NCBI RefSeq assembly: GCF_003711515.1
Contig: NW_021167082.1
Span: forward strand, 1,606,111-1,670,110
DNA length: 64,000 nt
Direction of reading: 5' to 3'
From: Sodiomyces alkalinus F11
Lineage: Eukaryota > Ascomycota > Sordariomycetes > Glomerellales > Plectosphaerellaceae
Below, one piece after another: positions 62,567-64,000 of this stretch. Within the stretch, counting starts at the first letter, position 1; the number at the start of each line of letters is the position of its first letter. The position numbers and the translations under genes are program-made. The notes under the pieces are model-generated. The model did not search any database and was not told the origin of the DNA. It was given only the letters and a program-made list of their open reading frames with translations.

Positions 62567-64000
62567 ATGAGGGTGTCTTCGACACTCGCGCTCCTCGGCC
62601 TAGTTGCCATGGTAGCCGGTAATCCGTCCAAACCCCGAAATTACGATGCCAACGATTATTATGTGCTCGAACTCGATTCCTCGACATCCCCGGACTTGGT
62701 CGCGGCGCGGCTGGGGTTAAGACACGAGGGGCAGATGGCCGGGCTCGAGGGGCATCATATCTTTGCTGGAAAGCGGGAGCGTCATGACGTGGTCACGCCT
62801 GTGTTACACGAGAGCAAGAGGAGGAAACGAGACTTGGGTGGCTCGGATATTCTCGAAGGCGTCAGGTTCGCGCAGAGGCAGGTTCCTCGCAAGCCATGGG
62901 AGAAGAGGGCTCTGCTGCCTACGCGGCCTACGCGGCCTCCGCGCTTCTACTCGGATGCGAGGCAAGCGGATCTTGGACTTCTTCAGAGACAGCGCCATGT
63001 TATGGACACTCTGAGCATCAGCGATCCCATCTTCGACAAGCAGTGGCACCTGCTGAACACCCTTCAACCCGGCCACGACCTCAACGTAACGGGCTTGTGG
63101 ATGCAGGGCATCACGGGTAAGAATGCAACTGTAGCCATTGTCGACGACGGGCTGGACATGGACAGCGATGATCTCAAGCCCAACTACTACGCCGGGGGCT
63201 CGTACGATTTCAACGATCACCGACCCGAACCCAAGCCTACGCTGTCCGATGACAGGCACGGGACCCGCTGCGCCGGCGAGGTGGCCGCGGCGAGGAATAA
63301 TGTCTGCGGCGTGGGAGTTGCCTATGACTCTAAGATAGCCGGCCTGCGCATCCTGAGTAAACTGATCACAGACGCGGACGAAGCCCTAGCTATGATCTAC
63401 GACTTCCAGCACAACGATATTTACTCGTGCTCGTGGGGACCTCCCGACGATGGCCGCTCGATGGATGCGCCCGGCATCTTGATTAAGCGCGCCATGCTCA
63501 AGGGTGTTCAGGAAGGCCGCGGTGGTCTCGGCTCCATCTACGTCTTCGCCAGCGGGAACGGTGCGAACAAGGACGATAACTGCAACTTTGACGGTTATAC
63601 CAACTCGATTTACAGCATTACGGTCGGAGCTATCGACCGGACAGGCCAGCACCCTTACTACTCGGAGAGATGCTCCGCGCAAATGGTCGTCGCGTATAGT
63701 AGCGGTGCCGGCGATGCCATCGTGAGTCAATGCGACGACTTTCATGCGAATGAATGTCCGTTTCTCTGCTGTGCAATGAAATCAACTGACTTTTGGTTCC
63801 ATTTATGTTGTTTTAGCATACGACTGATGTTGGACAAAACACCTGTTACGACCAGCACGGCGGCACCTCGGCCGCTGCACCGCTCGGCGCAGGTGTCTAT
63901 GCTCTGGTGCTGTCGGTGCGGCCCGACCTGACCTGGAGGGACTTGCAGTGGCTCCAAATGGACACCGCCGTGCCTGTCAATGTGGAAACGGAGGAATGGC
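62567..64000 (+). CDS. KEX2: Kexin (Kex2-like proprotein convertase), truncated by window
   Basis: Predicted Golgi subtilisin-like protease that cleaves after Lys-Arg/Arg-Arg in secreted precursors. The first 1155 nt (62567-63721, 385 codons) and the start of exon 2 (63817 onward) are present; the frame is open at the window end, so the P domain and membrane anchor are missing from view. The signal peptide is MRVSSTLALLGLVAMVAG. The prodomain ends at Lys113-Arg114 (PWEKR|ALLP), the likely autoprocessing site; an internal KRRKR lies near residue 85. Catalytic Asp193 (AIVDDGLD), His231 (DRHGTRCAGE) and Ser403 (HGGTSAAAP, just after the intron) are all in place. The S1-pocket block CSWGPPDDGRSMDAPG and the oxyanion-hole Asn (ASGNGANKDD) are visible too. 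Confidence 0.95.

Overview
The window looks like the nuclear genome of a filamentous ascomycete (Pezizomycotina, most likely a Sordariomycete). Genes sit about one per 3 kb on both strands. Introns are short (49-205 nt) with GTAYGT/GTAAGT donors and YAG acceptors. Several gene families are typical of this group: a stand-alone LigD-type 3'-phosphoesterase, a fungal LicD protein, an EMI1/DUF3128 twin-CX9C protein, and Spc7 and CENP-U of filamentous type. I see no rRNA, tRNA, CRISPR array, intact transposon or virus. A 38-base N gap lies at 23912-23949. I derived all exon boundaries by hand from reading frame, splice consensus and protein continuity; no transcripts were available.

Left part (1-20 kb): about 2.1 kb without a gene; a METTL25/RRNAD1-like methyltransferase (-) divergent from the Golgi/endosome SNARE Tlg1 (+); the LigD-type phosphoesterase (-); the CAF-1 subunit Cac2 (-) divergent from a full-length ABCC transporter (+); and Atg6/beclin (-).

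Middle part (20-43 kb): the CENP-A chaperone Scm3 (+) shares a 542-bp promoter region with Atg6. It is followed by the CK2 catalytic subunit (-), two small conserved fungal proteins of unknown function (-), Atg14 (+), a large multi-pass membrane protein with a repetitive disordered tail (-), and the KNL1 homologue Spc7 (-).

Right part (43-64 kb): ribosomal protein uS17/Rps11 (+), the EMI1-like protein (+), the CENP-U/Mis17/Ame1-type inner kinetochore protein (-), a six-exon LicD-family protein with a 10-nt micro-exon (-), an ERD2-like receptor with a long acidic tail (+), mitochondrial adenylate kinase (-), LETM1/Mdm38 (+), sorting nexin 4/Atg24 (+), and kexin (+, cut by the window end).

Two functional themes recur. 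One is centromere and nucleosome assembly: Cac2, Scm3, Spc7 and the CENP-U homologue. The other is autophagy and endosomal trafficking: Atg6 and Atg14 (two subunits of the same PI3-kinase complex), Snx4/Atg24 and Tlg1. The most notable anomaly is a perfect 31-bp tandem duplication at 32944-33005. It shifts the frame of the large membrane-protein gene and hides a well-formed C-terminal domain in another frame. Intergenic DNA carries two recurring short-motif families, one built on GGTACC/CCTAGG palindromes and one on GAAGTAC units.
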